From positions 1,358,783 through 1,422,782 of the forward strand of contig NZ_JAELVF020000001.1 of assembly GCF_018101125.2 (NCBI RefSeq): a stretch of DNA of 64,000 bases, read 5' to 3'. The number at the start of each line of letters is the position of its first letter. Positions within the stretch are counted from its first letter, which is position 1. The stretch comes from Streptomyces tardus. GTDB lineage: Bacteria; Actinomycetota; Actinomycetes; Streptomycetales; Streptomycetaceae. This document shows, piece by piece, positions 18,301 to 26,856 of this stretch. The position numbers and the translations under genes are program-made. A model generated the notes under the pieces. The model made no database searches, was not told the DNA's origin, and worked only from the letters and a program-made list of their open reading frames with translations.

Positions 18301-18619
18301 AGTACGCAAGCTGGATCTTCACGTTGCGGTCATTCACGCCCCGACGCAGCACATCCAGCAGGCCGCGCGAGTCAATCTCCCGCGCCACGCGCTTCGCGAA
18401 CCGGCCGATGGCCTGCTCTTCGTCCTCGCCGTAGGCTGCCTGAAGCGCCAGCCACGCGTCGTTCTGAGACGCGCCGAGGAACGCGGCCAGCTCGGAGGTG
18501 TCGATGCCGAGCGTGGGGTTGTAGGTGTTCGACAACCCGCGCTGCCAGCCGCTGCGCAGTAGCGCCGCTTCCACGGCGTTTTCGAATGCCTTCTCGGTGT
18601 ATACGCGGGCGTCGTTCAT
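15398..18619 (-). CDS. hsdR: Type I restriction enzyme, R (translocase/nuclease) subunit
   Basis: A 1073-residue HsdR. The N-terminal nuclease carries Asp144 and the Glu158-x-Lys160 of the PD-(D/E)XK fold (SVELKNG), followed by superfamily 2 helicase motifs: Walker A in QHSAGSGKSN (319-328), DEAH at 444-447, and FAFTATPK near residue 500. In the HsdR-HsdM-HsdS complex it translocates unmodified DNA and cuts at random sites. GAGGGG precedes the ATG, and the hsdS stop codon overlaps this site, so expression is coupled. The length is normal for the family and no defect is seen. Confidence 0.93.
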   Translation of the reverse strand: MNDARVYTEKAFENAVEAALLRSGWQRGLSNTYNPTLGIDTSELAAFLGASQNDAWLALQAAYGEDEEQAIGRFAKRVAREIDSRGLLDVLRRGVNDRNVKIQLAYFRPAHTLAADALAEYDANRLTFVRQFHYSSSRPADSLDMAFFLNGLPVASVELKNGLTGQTVEDAKRQYRRDRDPKELFFAKRSLVHFAVDPTLAFLTTRLAGDATRFLPFNTGSGGPGQIGGAGNVPASTDGKYPTSYLFDEVWARVNWLELLQRFLHVEDAAAKAGRAPSHKPGSAHTQPLIFPRFHQWDAVRKLIAHAARHGAGENYLIQHSAGSGKSNTIAWLAHHLSSLHTSHDPGQIAPAALASGLGVNKLVFDKIIVITDRRVLDKQLQDTIHQFDHKAGVVVRIDENSQQLADALTGPTARIVITTVQKFPFVLDKVAGLGGQRYAVIIDEAHSSQGGESAAALKKALGRLGSDAVDEDGDPLTAAALARGKQPNLSFFAFTATPKAKTIDLFGTPYANPGSGEQEKGPFHVYSMRQAIEEGFILDVLGNYITYATYFKLQEAAAEEAEQQVDPRKARSRLVRAALMSEASMASRAKIIVDHFRAHSSPRLGGRAKAMVVTSGRDHAVRLYQAMRAYIDQRGFTDCGTLVAFSGALTLDGIEYTEPKLNGFPERELPARFGYTRADDPNPPSVPKPEHRILVVAEKYQTGFDQPLLTTMYVDKILANLAAVQTLSRLNRTHRLKSTEDLFILDFANRPEDIEQAFQQYYEASVSEPTDPNLLFDREREVMAYQLLVEAEMDAFVTAYFAAFQGGSATDTAIMKAHARLYGYLQPALDRFNALNAAEPDTASEFRRALDSYTKAYGWLSHVIGFENLELERLYQYGRFLLRRLPAPARSAGADIGTAAPSHMRIVQTGTPELSLEAAGAQVLPGLVPEAAGAVAEAEEMSLAEVIQSVNDEYGTGLSTTDQILLGQLVVAVSEDPELRAIALHQDQDVFGGELEKDLDRIVIDQAASNDALMVRYFDDTDVNRLFKQVATQQAYQLIRRPVRREAERRATEQRAAELKSSGSRRAEPPTA

Positions 18620-18630
18620 CTGAATCCCCC

Positions 18631-19908
18631 TCAGAGGTTGCGGTCGTGCGTGGGGCGGGCGGTGGTGACGTCGAGCTGGCCGGTGACGGCAGCAGTGATC
18701 AACGCTTGGCGACTCTCCGAGAGCAGCGCGGAAGACGTCTCGATCGCAGCCCTGGTGGCTTCGATACGCCGCTCCTCAGCTGTGAGATCAGCCGTGATTC
18801 GCACTTGTTGTTCAACAGGAACAGATGGGACGTGGATTTCCTTGATATCTTCGGACCTCAACTTGATGGTCTGCCCCGATTGCCCCCGCATCAGCAATGA
18901 CATAAATCCTCTCACCGGGCGGCTACGCAACATCAAGGCCACAAACTCAGGACTCCATTCACGGTCTGTGCGGATACGATAGAGGAGGTCACTGAGGAGG
19001 AGATTTCGCCCCTCTGTATTGGCTACTGTAGACACCCCGACGTGTTCGGTCGACCCACTTCCGCGCGTCATAAGGAGATCACCATCAAGGATCCGGTATC
19101 GCAAATCGGGGTGCAGGCCACCGGGTAGCCGCTTGTGCTCCATGGGACGAAAGACGCCTGAGCTCACCGAGCTCGTCTTCAGCACTGCCCACTCGTCCGG
19201 CCCGGCGGGTGCATCTTCGCACTGCGGGCTCCACCCTTGCTCAACAGAGCGAACGACCCTGCGGAGACGGACAATTCCATGCTCCGCGATCATGCTCTCC
19301 ACTCGGGCAGCCAGGCTCGACGTCCACAGCTCTTTGAGGCGGTCGAGCTGACGCTTACGGGCGTCGAGGAGAGCGTCGATATACCCAATCTCAGCGTCGA
19401 GGAAGTCAGCAATGCGTCGCTGCTCGCCTACAGGAGGAATCTTCACTGGAAGCACTCGCAGCAGGTCATTATCGATTTCCACCTGCCCTGGGCGCACCCC
19501 ACGCGATAGCGAGGCAAATTCCGTTGCATAGATTCCCGAACGAAGAAGCCAGTTCAGAAAACGACCTTCCTCGCGATGGTTCGGGCGAAAGCAAATGTAG
19601 TGACCGGAGACGATGCCACGATATTTAGAGATGCCGACCGACCCTTGCCAAGCCTTCATCCGATTCACCACCAGCCACCCTGGGCCGATTAGCTGGTAAA
19701 TGTTACGGTCAGGCGCAGCTTTGTTGAAATTGTCGTCTCGGCTTTCCCGCTTCACTACACCATAGTCGCGATAAACGCTCAATAGTTCCTCATATGGATG
19801 CCCGACGTCTTTAATACGGTCAAACATCGCCCAGAGAGGAACCGTGCGCCAGCCCGAGGGCCAGGCAACGGATGAGAGAATCGACTGATCAATTCGCGCC
19901 GAGTTCAC
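18631..19908 (-). CDS. hsdS: Type I restriction enzyme, S (specificity) subunit
   Basis: A 425-residue HsdS with two target-recognition domains separated by conserved helices (LPVKIPPVGEQRRIADFLDAEIG near residue 155-180, and the matching PSVPVEQQVRITADLTAEER near 370-390), giving the usual half-symmetry. Each domain would read one half of a bipartite target. It starts at GTG overlapping the hsdM stop by 4 bp. GC content is lower within the recognition domains (around 19000-19900) than in neighbouring genes, as expected for exchanged specificity domains. Confidence 0.9.
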   Translation of the reverse strand: MNSARIDQSILSSVAWPSGWRTVPLWAMFDRIKDVGHPYEELLSVYRDYGVVKRESRDDNFNKAAPDRNIYQLIGPGWLVVNRMKAWQGSVGISKYRGIVSGHYICFRPNHREEGRFLNWLLRSGIYATEFASLSRGVRPGQVEIDNDLLRVLPVKIPPVGEQRRIADFLDAEIGYIDALLDARKRQLDRLKELWTSSLAARVESMIAEHGIVRLRRVVRSVEQGWSPQCEDAPAGPDEWAVLKTSSVSSGVFRPMEHKRLPGGLHPDLRYRILDGDLLMTRGSGSTEHVGVSTVANTEGRNLLLSDLLYRIRTDREWSPEFVALMLRSRPVRGFMSLLMRGQSGQTIKLRSEDIKEIHVPSVPVEQQVRITADLTAEERRIEATRAAIETSSALLSESRQALITAAVTGQLDVTTARPTHDRNL

Positions 19909-21935
19909 CCTGTCACCTCTCCCAACAGTGCCTGAATTTCCGCCTCCAACGACTTTAGTTCTGCGCTAATCTCCATCAGAGGCCGCGGTGGCGTGTAGGT
20001 GTAGAACTGGCGCGTGAAGGGGATCTCGTACCCCAGCTTGAACCGCTCCATCTCTTTCGTCTTCGGGTTGCGGGTCTCTGCGATCCAGGCATCCGGGACG
20101 TGAGGCAGCACCTCGCGGGCGAAGTACTCGTCAATGTCCTCGCCGAGCGGGACGTTCTCGTTGTCGCGCAGGTCGGGGTCAGGCTCGGGTTTGCCCTTAA
20201 CAAGCTGGACCTCGCCTTCTGGATCGGTCACGCCCACCGCGTCGCGCAGGGCCTTCTGGAACGGCGCGGCAGAGGGCCACAGCACGCCGCCAGCCACCAT
20301 CGCCGTCCGCAGGGCGTCCCATGCCTCAGCCTTGGTGGCCCACTGCGAGCCGAGCAGCGGCTTGAGCGCGGCCAGCAACAGCTCCACCGCCACCTCGTTC
20401 CCGACCGCCTTCTTCACGGCGGCCGACGCACCGAGCTGAGCGAGGCTGTCCTCGGTCAGCTCGAAGCGGAGCTTGAGCGGTCGGTCCACGGTGATGCGTT
20501 GGTAGCCGAAGTTCCGGTTGGCGAATAGCTTCACCCGTCCATGGTCCGGATGGTTCTCGTCGCTGGCGATGCTAAGCGCGTCGCGGTAGATCGCGCCGAT
20601 GTGTCCAATCTGCGCCCTCGTGATCCTCTTGCGCTTCTCGCCGAGGCCCTTATGCATCTTGGACCACTGGTCGCGTGCGTCGAGCAGGATCACGTGCCCC
20701 TTGCGATCGGCGGGCTTGCGGTTCGTGACGATCCAGAAGTATGTGGAGATACCCGTGTTGTAGAAGAGCTGGTCTGGAAGGGCGACGATCGCCTCCAGGT
20801 AGTCGTGCTCGATGATCCACCGACGGATTTCCGACTCGCCTGACCCCGCGCCACCCGTGAACAACGGGGAGCCGTTGAAGACGATGGCAAGGCGGGTACC
20901 GCCGACCTCATCGCCTGCCGCGTCCTTCTTGAGAGGCTGCATCTTGCTCATCATGTGCTGCAGGAACAGCAGCGAACCGTCATTGATCCGAGGCAGGCCG
21001 GCTCCGAAGCGGCCGCCGAATCCGCGGTCCTCGTGCTCCTGGCGTACGACCTTCTCGACCTTCTTCCACTCCACACCGAAGGGTGGGTTGGCGAGCATGT
21101 AGTTGAAGGTCTCGCCGTCGTGGCCGTCCTGGCTGAAGGAGTTGCCGAAGCGGATGTTCTTGGCCGTGTGGCCCTTCAGGAGCATGTCGGAGCGGCAAAT
21201 CGCGTACGACTCGGCGTTCAGCTCCTGTCCGAACAGGTTGACACGCACACGCGGGTTCAGCCTGCGGATGTGCTCTTCAGCTGCCGAGAGCATGCCGCCA
21301 GTGCCGCAGGCCGGATCGAGGATCTTGACGACCTGGCCCTCCCCCGTCAGCCGGTCGTCGTCCGGGGCGAGCAGCAGCTCGACCATCAGCTCGATGACCT
21401 CGCGCGGGGTGAAGTGCTCACCGGCGGTCTCGTTGGAGGCATCGGCGAACTTACGGATCAGTTCCTCAAAGACGTAGCCCATGTCGTGGTTGTCCACGGC
21501 CCCGAAGCTCAGGTCCAGGCCGGCGAACTTCCGCACCACCTGGTAGAGCAGATCGGCGTTGTCCAGACGGTCGATCTGAAGGTGGAACTCGTAGCGGTTG
21601 ATGATCTCGGTGGCCTCCGAGGAGAATCCCCGGATGTAGTCCTTGAGGTTCTTCGCCACATTGGCCGCGTCGCTGCTGATGGTGTCGAAGGTCTGCTCGG
21701 AGAGGTTGTAAAACTTCAGCTTGGAGGCTGCCAGCAGCAGTCCGTCCATGTTCTCTCCGGTGTAGGAGGCCGCCCGGTCCCACACCGCCTGGCGGGTCGG
21801 GGCCATGACACAGTCCAGCCTGCGCAGCACCGTCAGCGGCAGGATGACCTTTCCGTACTCCGAGCGCTTGTAGTCGCCGCGCAGCAGATCGGCCACCGAC
21901 CAGATGAAGTCAGCCAGTTCCTGGTTCTTGCTCAA
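19905..21935 (-). CDS. hsdM: Type I restriction enzyme, M (N6-adenine methyltransferase) subunit
   Basis: A 676-residue HsdM with both catalytic signatures intact: SAM-binding ILDPACGTGGML (about residues 205-215) and ANPPFG (about 283-288). It begins at a TTG codon that overlaps the upstream gene's stop (TTGA), with AGGACAGGA ahead of it, so translation probably depends on ribosomes finishing that gene. With HsdS it methylates one adenine per strand of the target. It is longer than classical HsdM (about 500 residues); the extra C-terminal 150 residues are mostly charged and helical. Confidence 0.92.
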   Translation of the reverse strand: MSKNQELADFIWSVADLLRGDYKRSEYGKVILPLTVLRRLDCVMAPTRQAVWDRAASYTGENMDGLLLAASKLKFYNLSEQTFDTISSDAANVAKNLKDYIRGFSSEATEIINRYEFHLQIDRLDNADLLYQVVRKFAGLDLSFGAVDNHDMGYVFEELIRKFADASNETAGEHFTPREVIELMVELLLAPDDDRLTGEGQVVKILDPACGTGGMLSAAEEHIRRLNPRVRVNLFGQELNAESYAICRSDMLLKGHTAKNIRFGNSFSQDGHDGETFNYMLANPPFGVEWKKVEKVVRQEHEDRGFGGRFGAGLPRINDGSLLFLQHMMSKMQPLKKDAAGDEVGGTRLAIVFNGSPLFTGGAGSGESEIRRWIIEHDYLEAIVALPDQLFYNTGISTYFWIVTNRKPADRKGHVILLDARDQWSKMHKGLGEKRKRITRAQIGHIGAIYRDALSIASDENHPDHGRVKLFANRNFGYQRITVDRPLKLRFELTEDSLAQLGASAAVKKAVGNEVAVELLLAALKPLLGSQWATKAEAWDALRTAMVAGGVLWPSAAPFQKALRDAVGVTDPEGEVQLVKGKPEPDPDLRDNENVPLGEDIDEYFAREVLPHVPDAWIAETRNPKTKEMERFKLGYEIPFTRQFYTYTPPRPLMEISAELKSLEAEIQALLGEVTG

Positions 21936-23665
21936 AGCATCCTGTCCTCTCGCCCCACTGCGGCGTGTCCGTCGTTCGTCATACTTTGGTGTTCAGCCTT
22001 GCCGCCGTCATAGGCTGGCGGCGGATCGAGGGCACCTCCGGTGAGCCCGTCGCGGGCGAGCCGCGCAGCCCGGTCGCCCATTTTGGCGAGTTCGGCAAGT
22101 TCGTGCTCGAACGCGCCCAACGAGCGAAAGGCGTCGCCGTAGCGATGCTGTCGCTCAACGTCCATGCGGGGTAGGCGCGCCGCCTGCAGGTCCGCTCGGA
22201 ACGTACCCGAGGAGGACGTGCTACGACGGACGTTCGCCGTGCTGCGGGCGAATCCACGCACGTAGTCGGGGTCCACCTGGTCGCTGACGGAGATGAGCTC
22301 GTCACCGTCCAGGCTGACCAAGCCGGCGGCCAGCAGGTCGCTCACCGCCACCGGGACGCTATCGTCCAGGGCGTCGGCTCGGCCACGTGGTGGCAGCTCG
22401 GGAAGCAGCGTCCGAAGGCGGCGCAGGCGCGTGTCGAGTTCCTCGCGCAGCTTGGCGTACTCCACCGCGTAGTCGGGTTCCGGCTCGCGTACGTAGCGGC
22501 TGGGAGTGAGGTCCACCTCGTTGTCCAGCAGATCGATCAGCTGCACCTCCGCCTCCTGGTGCGGCTGAGGGGCCCACGGTCCGTCCGGGCTGTTGGCGCT
22601 GAGATCAACCATGCGTACGGTCCCCGCCGCCCGCCCAGTGCCCGAGGGACGGCTCAGCAGCCACAGGTGTAGCGGAAGTGCATGACTGGCAGCGAGGCCG
22701 GACGGTAGAGCCACCACCGCGGCGACGCAGCCGCGACGCACCAACTCCGCCCGGATCCTGCGACCCGAGCGGCGATGGGCGACCGATGCTGGCAGAGCCA
22801 CTACGGCTCGCCCGCCGGGTGCCGTGTGGTGGTAGCAATGCTGAAGCCATGCGAGTTCGCTCTCCCCGCGTGAGGGCACACCGGCCTCCCAGCGCGGATC
22901 GACGAGCAACTGTTCGCGGCCCCAGTCGGCCACGGCGGTCGGCGGCTCGCACACGACCAGGTCTGCGCGGAGATCGGGGAACGCGTCAGCCCGCAACGAG
23001 TCGCCTGCCGCGACCTGAACCGGCGCCGCCGTCCCAGTGGCGGCCAAGGCCGCACGCACCTGAGCTACGCGTGCTGCATCCGCCTGTGTGTCCTGCCCCA
23101 GCCTGCTCTGGACCGCACCGTCGCCCACTGCAACGAGGAGCGATCCGATGCCGCACGCGGGGTCAAAGACGGTGCCTGCGGTCTCACCGGCGAATTCTCG
23201 GACCGCGCGAGCCAGCCGCAGTGTCGAGGCCCCGTCCAACGCGGCGCGCGCTGTGGACTCCAGCAACCGGGCTACCAAAGCGTCCATCACCTCGGTGGGC
23301 ATCCGGTCGGCGACCAGCCCGTCCACCGCCTCGCGGGCGGTCTGGTCGGTGAGTGCATCCGCCTCACGCAGGAGATGTTCCCCGACATCAGCCAGCGCCC
23401 TGATCATTTCCTCGCCATAGCTGCCACGCAGCGACTGCCAGAGCCGGACCTCCACACTGACCTCTCGCCCTTCGCGCTGCCCTTCCAGCCACTGCCGTAC
23501 CTCGGCGAGCGAGAACAGGGGACTCGCCGAGGTGCCGCCGACAGGCGCGGGAAAGTCCGAACGGCGCCTGCGCCAGTTGGACACTGCGGCACGCGTCACG
23601 CCCGCCAACCGTGCGATCTCCGCAGCGGTCGCCGTGGCATCGGATACCTCGTTTCCTCCGGACAT
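21932..23665 (-). CDS. N6-DNA-methylase-like protein with N-terminal HTH; catalytic motif degenerate
   Basis: A 577-residue protein at the head of the hsd operon. Residues 12-62 form a small helix-turn-helix (AAEIARLAGVTRAAVSNWRR, then PLFSLAEVRQWLEGQ). Residues about 100-400 resemble gamma-class N6 methylases: SAM motif VFDPACGIGSLL (167-178) is intact, but the catalytic NPPY/F is replaced by Glu240-Pro-Pro-Thr243, after which the family pattern resumes (WGREQ, DPRWEAG, LAWLQHCYHH). Methylation activity is therefore doubtful. DNA binding by the HTH may serve autoregulation. The start at 23665 is the best available, but no clear binding site precedes it, so a leaderless mRNA is possible. Confidence 0.75.
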   Translation of the reverse strand: MSGGNEVSDATATAAEIARLAGVTRAAVSNWRRRRSDFPAPVGGTSASPLFSLAEVRQWLEGQREGREVSVEVRLWQSLRGSYGEEMIRALADVGEHLLREADALTDQTAREAVDGLVADRMPTEVMDALVARLLESTARAALDGASTLRLARAVREFAGETAGTVFDPACGIGSLLVAVGDGAVQSRLGQDTQADAARVAQVRAALAATGTAAPVQVAAGDSLRADAFPDLRADLVVCEPPTAVADWGREQLLVDPRWEAGVPSRGESELAWLQHCYHHTAPGGRAVVALPASVAHRRSGRRIRAELVRRGCVAAVVALPSGLAASHALPLHLWLLSRPSGTGRAAGTVRMVDLSANSPDGPWAPQPHQEAEVQLIDLLDNEVDLTPSRYVREPEPDYAVEYAKLREELDTRLRRLRTLLPELPPRGRADALDDSVPVAVSDLLAAGLVSLDGDELISVSDQVDPDYVRGFARSTANVRRSTSSSGTFRADLQAARLPRMDVERQHRYGDAFRSLGAFEHELAELAKMGDRAARLARDGLTGGALDPPPAYDGGKAEHQSMTNDGHAAVGREDRML

Positions 23666-23881
23666 GACACGACCGTACACCGGAAGCTCTTGATCGCCAA
23701 GTTACATTCAGTTGACGGCGCTAACGCGGCCCTGTTCACTGGGTATCACGCGCCAGGAACTCCGACGCACCGCGCAGCGCCCAACGCGCGGGAGGTCCGG
23801 GCACGAGCACGAGTCACGCGGACCGAATAAGACGACCCCGCGGGCATCGACCTCCGACACCTCGCTTAGAAGGAGCCTGAC
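23666..23881. promoter_or_regulatory. Divergent promoter region between the hsd operon and the TIGR04141 gene
   Basis: A 216 bp gap from which two transcription units leave in opposite directions. Positions 23690-23740 are the most AT-rich (TTGATCGCCAAGTTACATTC, GTTGACGGCGC), so promoters are probably here. The right-hand gene has AGAAGGAG before its GTG. I could not fix -10 and -35 boxes. Confidence 0.4.
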
Positions 23882-25573
23882 GTGACCGCCAAGGAGAAGA
23901 GCAGCACCGGCACCCGCAAGTCCACGCTGCACCGACTCACCGTTCCAAACGGCGGCGAGGTAGAACTCCGCACTCTCGTGCGCCCCCACTATCTCGACAG
24001 ACCCGGTTACCAAGTCCGCGAGTTCGCCCGGGAGGGCGTCACAGGACTGCTGGTGAACGGGGGAATCCCCCGGGACCGCGCAGACTGGTGCCCTGCCGTC
24101 GAGCGGATCACCGGCCTGGACGTCAACGAACGGAATCACTCCGCTGCGGGCCTGGTGCTCATGCGCACCGAGCGCGGCCTGTACGCCCTGAGTTACGGGG
24201 TCGGCCAGCACATGCTGGATCCGTACTACCGAGATGATGAGTTCGGTCTGGAGTTCGCCACCCGCTGCCTCGACGAGGACGGCATCATCAAGGTGCGCAA
24301 CCAGATCATGGACGGACGAGGACGTGTCGACGAGTACTCCGTCGCTCGCGGGGAGCGTATCGACGGCTTCGGGCTCGACCGGTTCGGCGCAGTCGTCCGC
24401 CGCATCTGTGGAACGGTCAGCGGCATCCCGTTGACTTCACTGCCCTCCGGAACCTCCAAGCATGTTCGAGTCGAGTGTTCCGAGTCGACCATCAAGCTGC
24501 CGCTGGCCACCACTCCGGAGGAATTCCTCAGCGACCTGCGCGCGATCGAGGAGGTCTGCTCGCGCGCGGATCCGCTGCCCGAACTGGGCTTCGTCGATCG
24601 GCTCCGCACGCTGGACAACCGCAGCCGTAAGGCGATAGACGCCCAGGCGGTCCTTGAGCGCATGCTCGCCGACCCGAGTCACCCGCGGCTCACGCTGGGA
24701 GTTCCGGAGAGCTGCCAGGAGGGCTTCGGCTCCGCCCAGGCGTTCCGGATCACCTCGGGCAGCCGCAGCATCGACGTCACAGACCTGGCCCTTCCTGTCC
24801 TCCTCGAGTTCGTCTCGGACAAGACCGAGGGCGAGCGCCTCAAGGCGCTCGCCCAGGTACGGGTCGTCATGTTCAGCGACGACGACCTGAAAACGCCGGC
24901 CAGCGCCGCGACCACCGGCAAGGAGTGGCTCATCGCGGACGTCCCCGTGGGAACGGCGCGGTACTTCTACGGCCACGGCAAGTGGTACGAGGTGGGAGCC
25001 GGATTCCTCGAGACGTTGGAGGAAGAGCTCCGGGAGCTGCTGGGCAAGCCGTCCAGTGTCCAACTGCCCGCCTGGCCGAAGGGAGTACCGAACGCCAAAG
25101 GGCGGGACTCTCACGATGAGGACTGGTACAACAAGCAGGCGGCAGAGCAGGCGGGCTACCTCCTCTTCGACAAGAAGAACATCGTCACGGACAAGTTCAA
25201 CGGTGGCGGACTGGAGGTCTGTGATGTCCTCGGCCCGGACAACCAACTGATCTGCGTCAAGAAGGCCACCAGCAGCGACGGCACCGCGCCGCTGAACCAC
25301 CTCTTCGCCCAGGCAGTCACCGCCGTCGAAACCCTGCGCAGTGACGAAGCCATCCGCAGCGGCTTCCTGAGGCAGGTCGCGGACCGCACTCCCGACCACC
25401 GCCTCCTGAGCGACTTCGGCACGCTGAAGGTCGTGCTCGCCATCCTCCTCAAGGACGGAAAGGAGATCACCGTTGACTCCCTCTTCGCCTTCGCCCAGGT
25501 ATCCCTTCTCCAGTCAGCACGCCGCTTGCGCGCGATGAACGCAGAAGTTGAGGTCGTCGCAATCCGACGCTGA
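23882..25573 (+). CDS. TIGR04141 / DUF6119-family sporadically distributed protein
   Basis: A 563-residue protein starting at GTG with AAGGAG six bases upstream. The N-terminal KSTLHRLT pattern, the middle YGVGQHMLDP and the C-terminal segment from about residue 415 (DWYNKQAAEQAGYLLFDKKN, later VCDVLGPDNQLICVKKA) match the family as I know it. The biochemical role is not established; members are scattered and usually sit in mobile or defence islands. The last third has an Asp...Lys-x-Ala arrangement reminiscent of a nuclease-like core, but I cannot assign catalytic residues. It is transcribed away from the hsd operon. Confidence 0.7.
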   Translation: MTAKEKSSTGTRKSTLHRLTVPNGGEVELRTLVRPHYLDRPGYQVREFAREGVTGLLVNGGIPRDRADWCPAVERITGLDVNERNHSAAGLVLMRTERGLYALSYGVGQHMLDPYYRDDEFGLEFATRCLDEDGIIKVRNQIMDGRGRVDEYSVARGERIDGFGLDRFGAVVRRICGTVSGIPLTSLPSGTSKHVRVECSESTIKLPLATTPEEFLSDLRAIEEVCSRADPLPELGFVDRLRTLDNRSRKAIDAQAVLERMLADPSHPRLTLGVPESCQEGFGSAQAFRITSGSRSIDVTDLALPVLLEFVSDKTEGERLKALAQVRVVMFSDDDLKTPASAATTGKEWLIADVPVGTARYFYGHGKWYEVGAGFLETLEEELRELLGKPSSVQLPAWPKGVPNAKGRDSHDEDWYNKQAAEQAGYLLFDKKNIVTDKFNGGGLEVCDVLGPDNQLICVKKATSSDGTAPLNHLFAQAVTAVETLRSDEAIRSGFLRQVADRTPDHRLLSDFGTLKVVLAILLKDGKEITVDSLFAFAQVSLLQSARRLRAMNAEVEVVAIRR

Positions 25574-25818
25574 ACCACGCTGCCCGGGGAGGGACGACTC
25601 CTACGTTCACTTCGCGAGCGCCGTGACGCGTGCAGCGCCTGTCTAAGTCGGACAATCCCGACGCGGCTGATCATTTTCTCTGAACTCCCCTGCGCCCTCC
25701 ACGTTGGCCGAGAACAGCGAGGCCAGAGGACCTAACGCGGCATATCGCGCGGGCATCCACTGGAATACCCGCAGGCCGGTTTCGATTGCTTCTCCTGTAG
25801 TAATCACGGAGGGGAACG

Positions 25819-26757
25819 ATGGTGAGCGACCTGAAGCTGTTCCGGCTCGACGCCGCCGACCGGGACGTCGAACTGCCCGGTTCGTCGGTCACGCTGGAGG
25901 TAGAGCTGCAGCGCCGGGTCGAGGCCGGCCTAGAGCAGATGTTGGGCGTCAGGTTCCTGGCGTCGGAGTATCCGACCGGTCCGTGGCACCGAGGGCGGAT
26001 CGACACCCTGGGGCTCGATGAGAACGGCAGCCCGGTGGTGATCGAGTTCAAGAAGGGCTCGGACAGCGGGGTGATGTCCCAGGCGGTCTCCTACCTGTCC
26101 TGGCTGGAGTCGGCGCACCATGAGTTCGAGGCGCTCGTGCGCAAGGTGCTGGGGGCGGAGGCCGCCGAGTCCGTCGACTGGCGTCGTCCGCGGATGATCT
26201 GCATCGCGGCGGGCTTCTCGCACCACGACCGGGTAGCGGTGCAGAGGTTGCCCGAGCGGATCGACCTGGTGCGCTACCGGATCTTCGACGGTGGCCTGCT
26301 GGGGCTGCTGCTCGTGGACTCCGCGACCGGCTTCCCGAGCGCTGCCTCGTCTCGCCGGGGCCGAGAGCGGGCACCCGTGGCGGACAGCGTGCCGACGGCT
26401 TCGGCGGTCTCTCCGCCTGCGGGTGGAGGAGCGGTGCCGGAGTGCCTGCGGGACCTGTACGCGGAACTGGACGAGGCGCTCACGGCATGGGGCGAGGTGG
26501 AGGTGGCGTCCCTGCGGCACTACATCGCCTACCGGCGGTTGGTGAACGTGGCGTCGGTGATCTTCCGTCCGAAGCACGAGGCGATCCTTGTGTACCTCAG
26601 ACTCGACCCGGACACGGTCGAGTTGGAGGAGGGCTTCACCCGGGACATGCGCGGTATCGGACACCTCGGGACCGGCGACCTGGAGGTCCGCGTCGTCTCG
26701 GCAGCCGACTTGGAGAAGGCGGCGCCGCTGATCCGGCGGGCGTTCGAGGCGGCCTGA
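25819..26757 (+). CDS. PD-(D/E)XK nuclease-like protein with C-terminal DUF5655 domain
   Basis: A 312-residue protein; GGAGGGG sits five bases before the ATG. Residues 25-135 look like the DUF91/NucS-type nuclease fold, with Asp62 (GRIDTLGLDENG) and Glu76-Phe-Lys78 (VVIEFKKG) in the right places. A Ser/Pro-rich linker (about 180-205) leads to a DUF5655-like domain (RHYIAYRRLVNVASVIFRPK). DUF5655 domains often accompany nuclease or transport functions and are poorly characterised. It lies between the TIGR04141 gene and a DNA methyltransferase, which suggests a place in the same defence island. Confidence 0.75.
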   Translation: MVSDLKLFRLDAADRDVELPGSSVTLEVELQRRVEAGLEQMLGVRFLASEYPTGPWHRGRIDTLGLDENGSPVVIEFKKGSDSGVMSQAVSYLSWLESAHHEFEALVRKVLGAEAAESVDWRRPRMICIAAGFSHHDRVAVQRLPERIDLVRYRIFDGGLLGLLLVDSATGFPSAASSRRGRERAPVADSVPTASAVSPPAGGGAVPECLRDLYAELDEALTAWGEVEVASLRHYIAYRRLVNVASVIFRPKHEAILVYLRLDPDTVELEEGFTRDMRGIGHLGTGDLEVRVVSAADLEKAAPLIRRAFEAA

Positions 26758-26765
26758 CGTAACAG

Positions 26766-26815
26766 GAGGGGCGGCTGGTGCATCGGTTAGTCGATGCTCC
26801 AGCCGCCCCTCTGGC
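26766..26815. terminator. Bidirectional terminator between convergent genes
   Basis: GAGGGGCGGCTGG(T)GCATCG, a five-base loop and CGATGC(T)CCAGCCGCCCCTC form a long nearly perfect hairpin just after the nuclease stop and about 40 bp before the methyltransferase stop on the other strand. Confidence 0.85.
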
Positions 26816-26856
26816 GTCTGTGGGCCGCCGGCCCTGGCCTCTCTTCGCTCGCGCGA

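Noticed and set aside
13667..23665. BREX or Pgl phage-growth-limitation system (kinase plus methylase)
   Set aside because: No PglZ-type phosphatase, PglX or BrxC-like ATPase; the genes are a standard hsdRMS set with extras.
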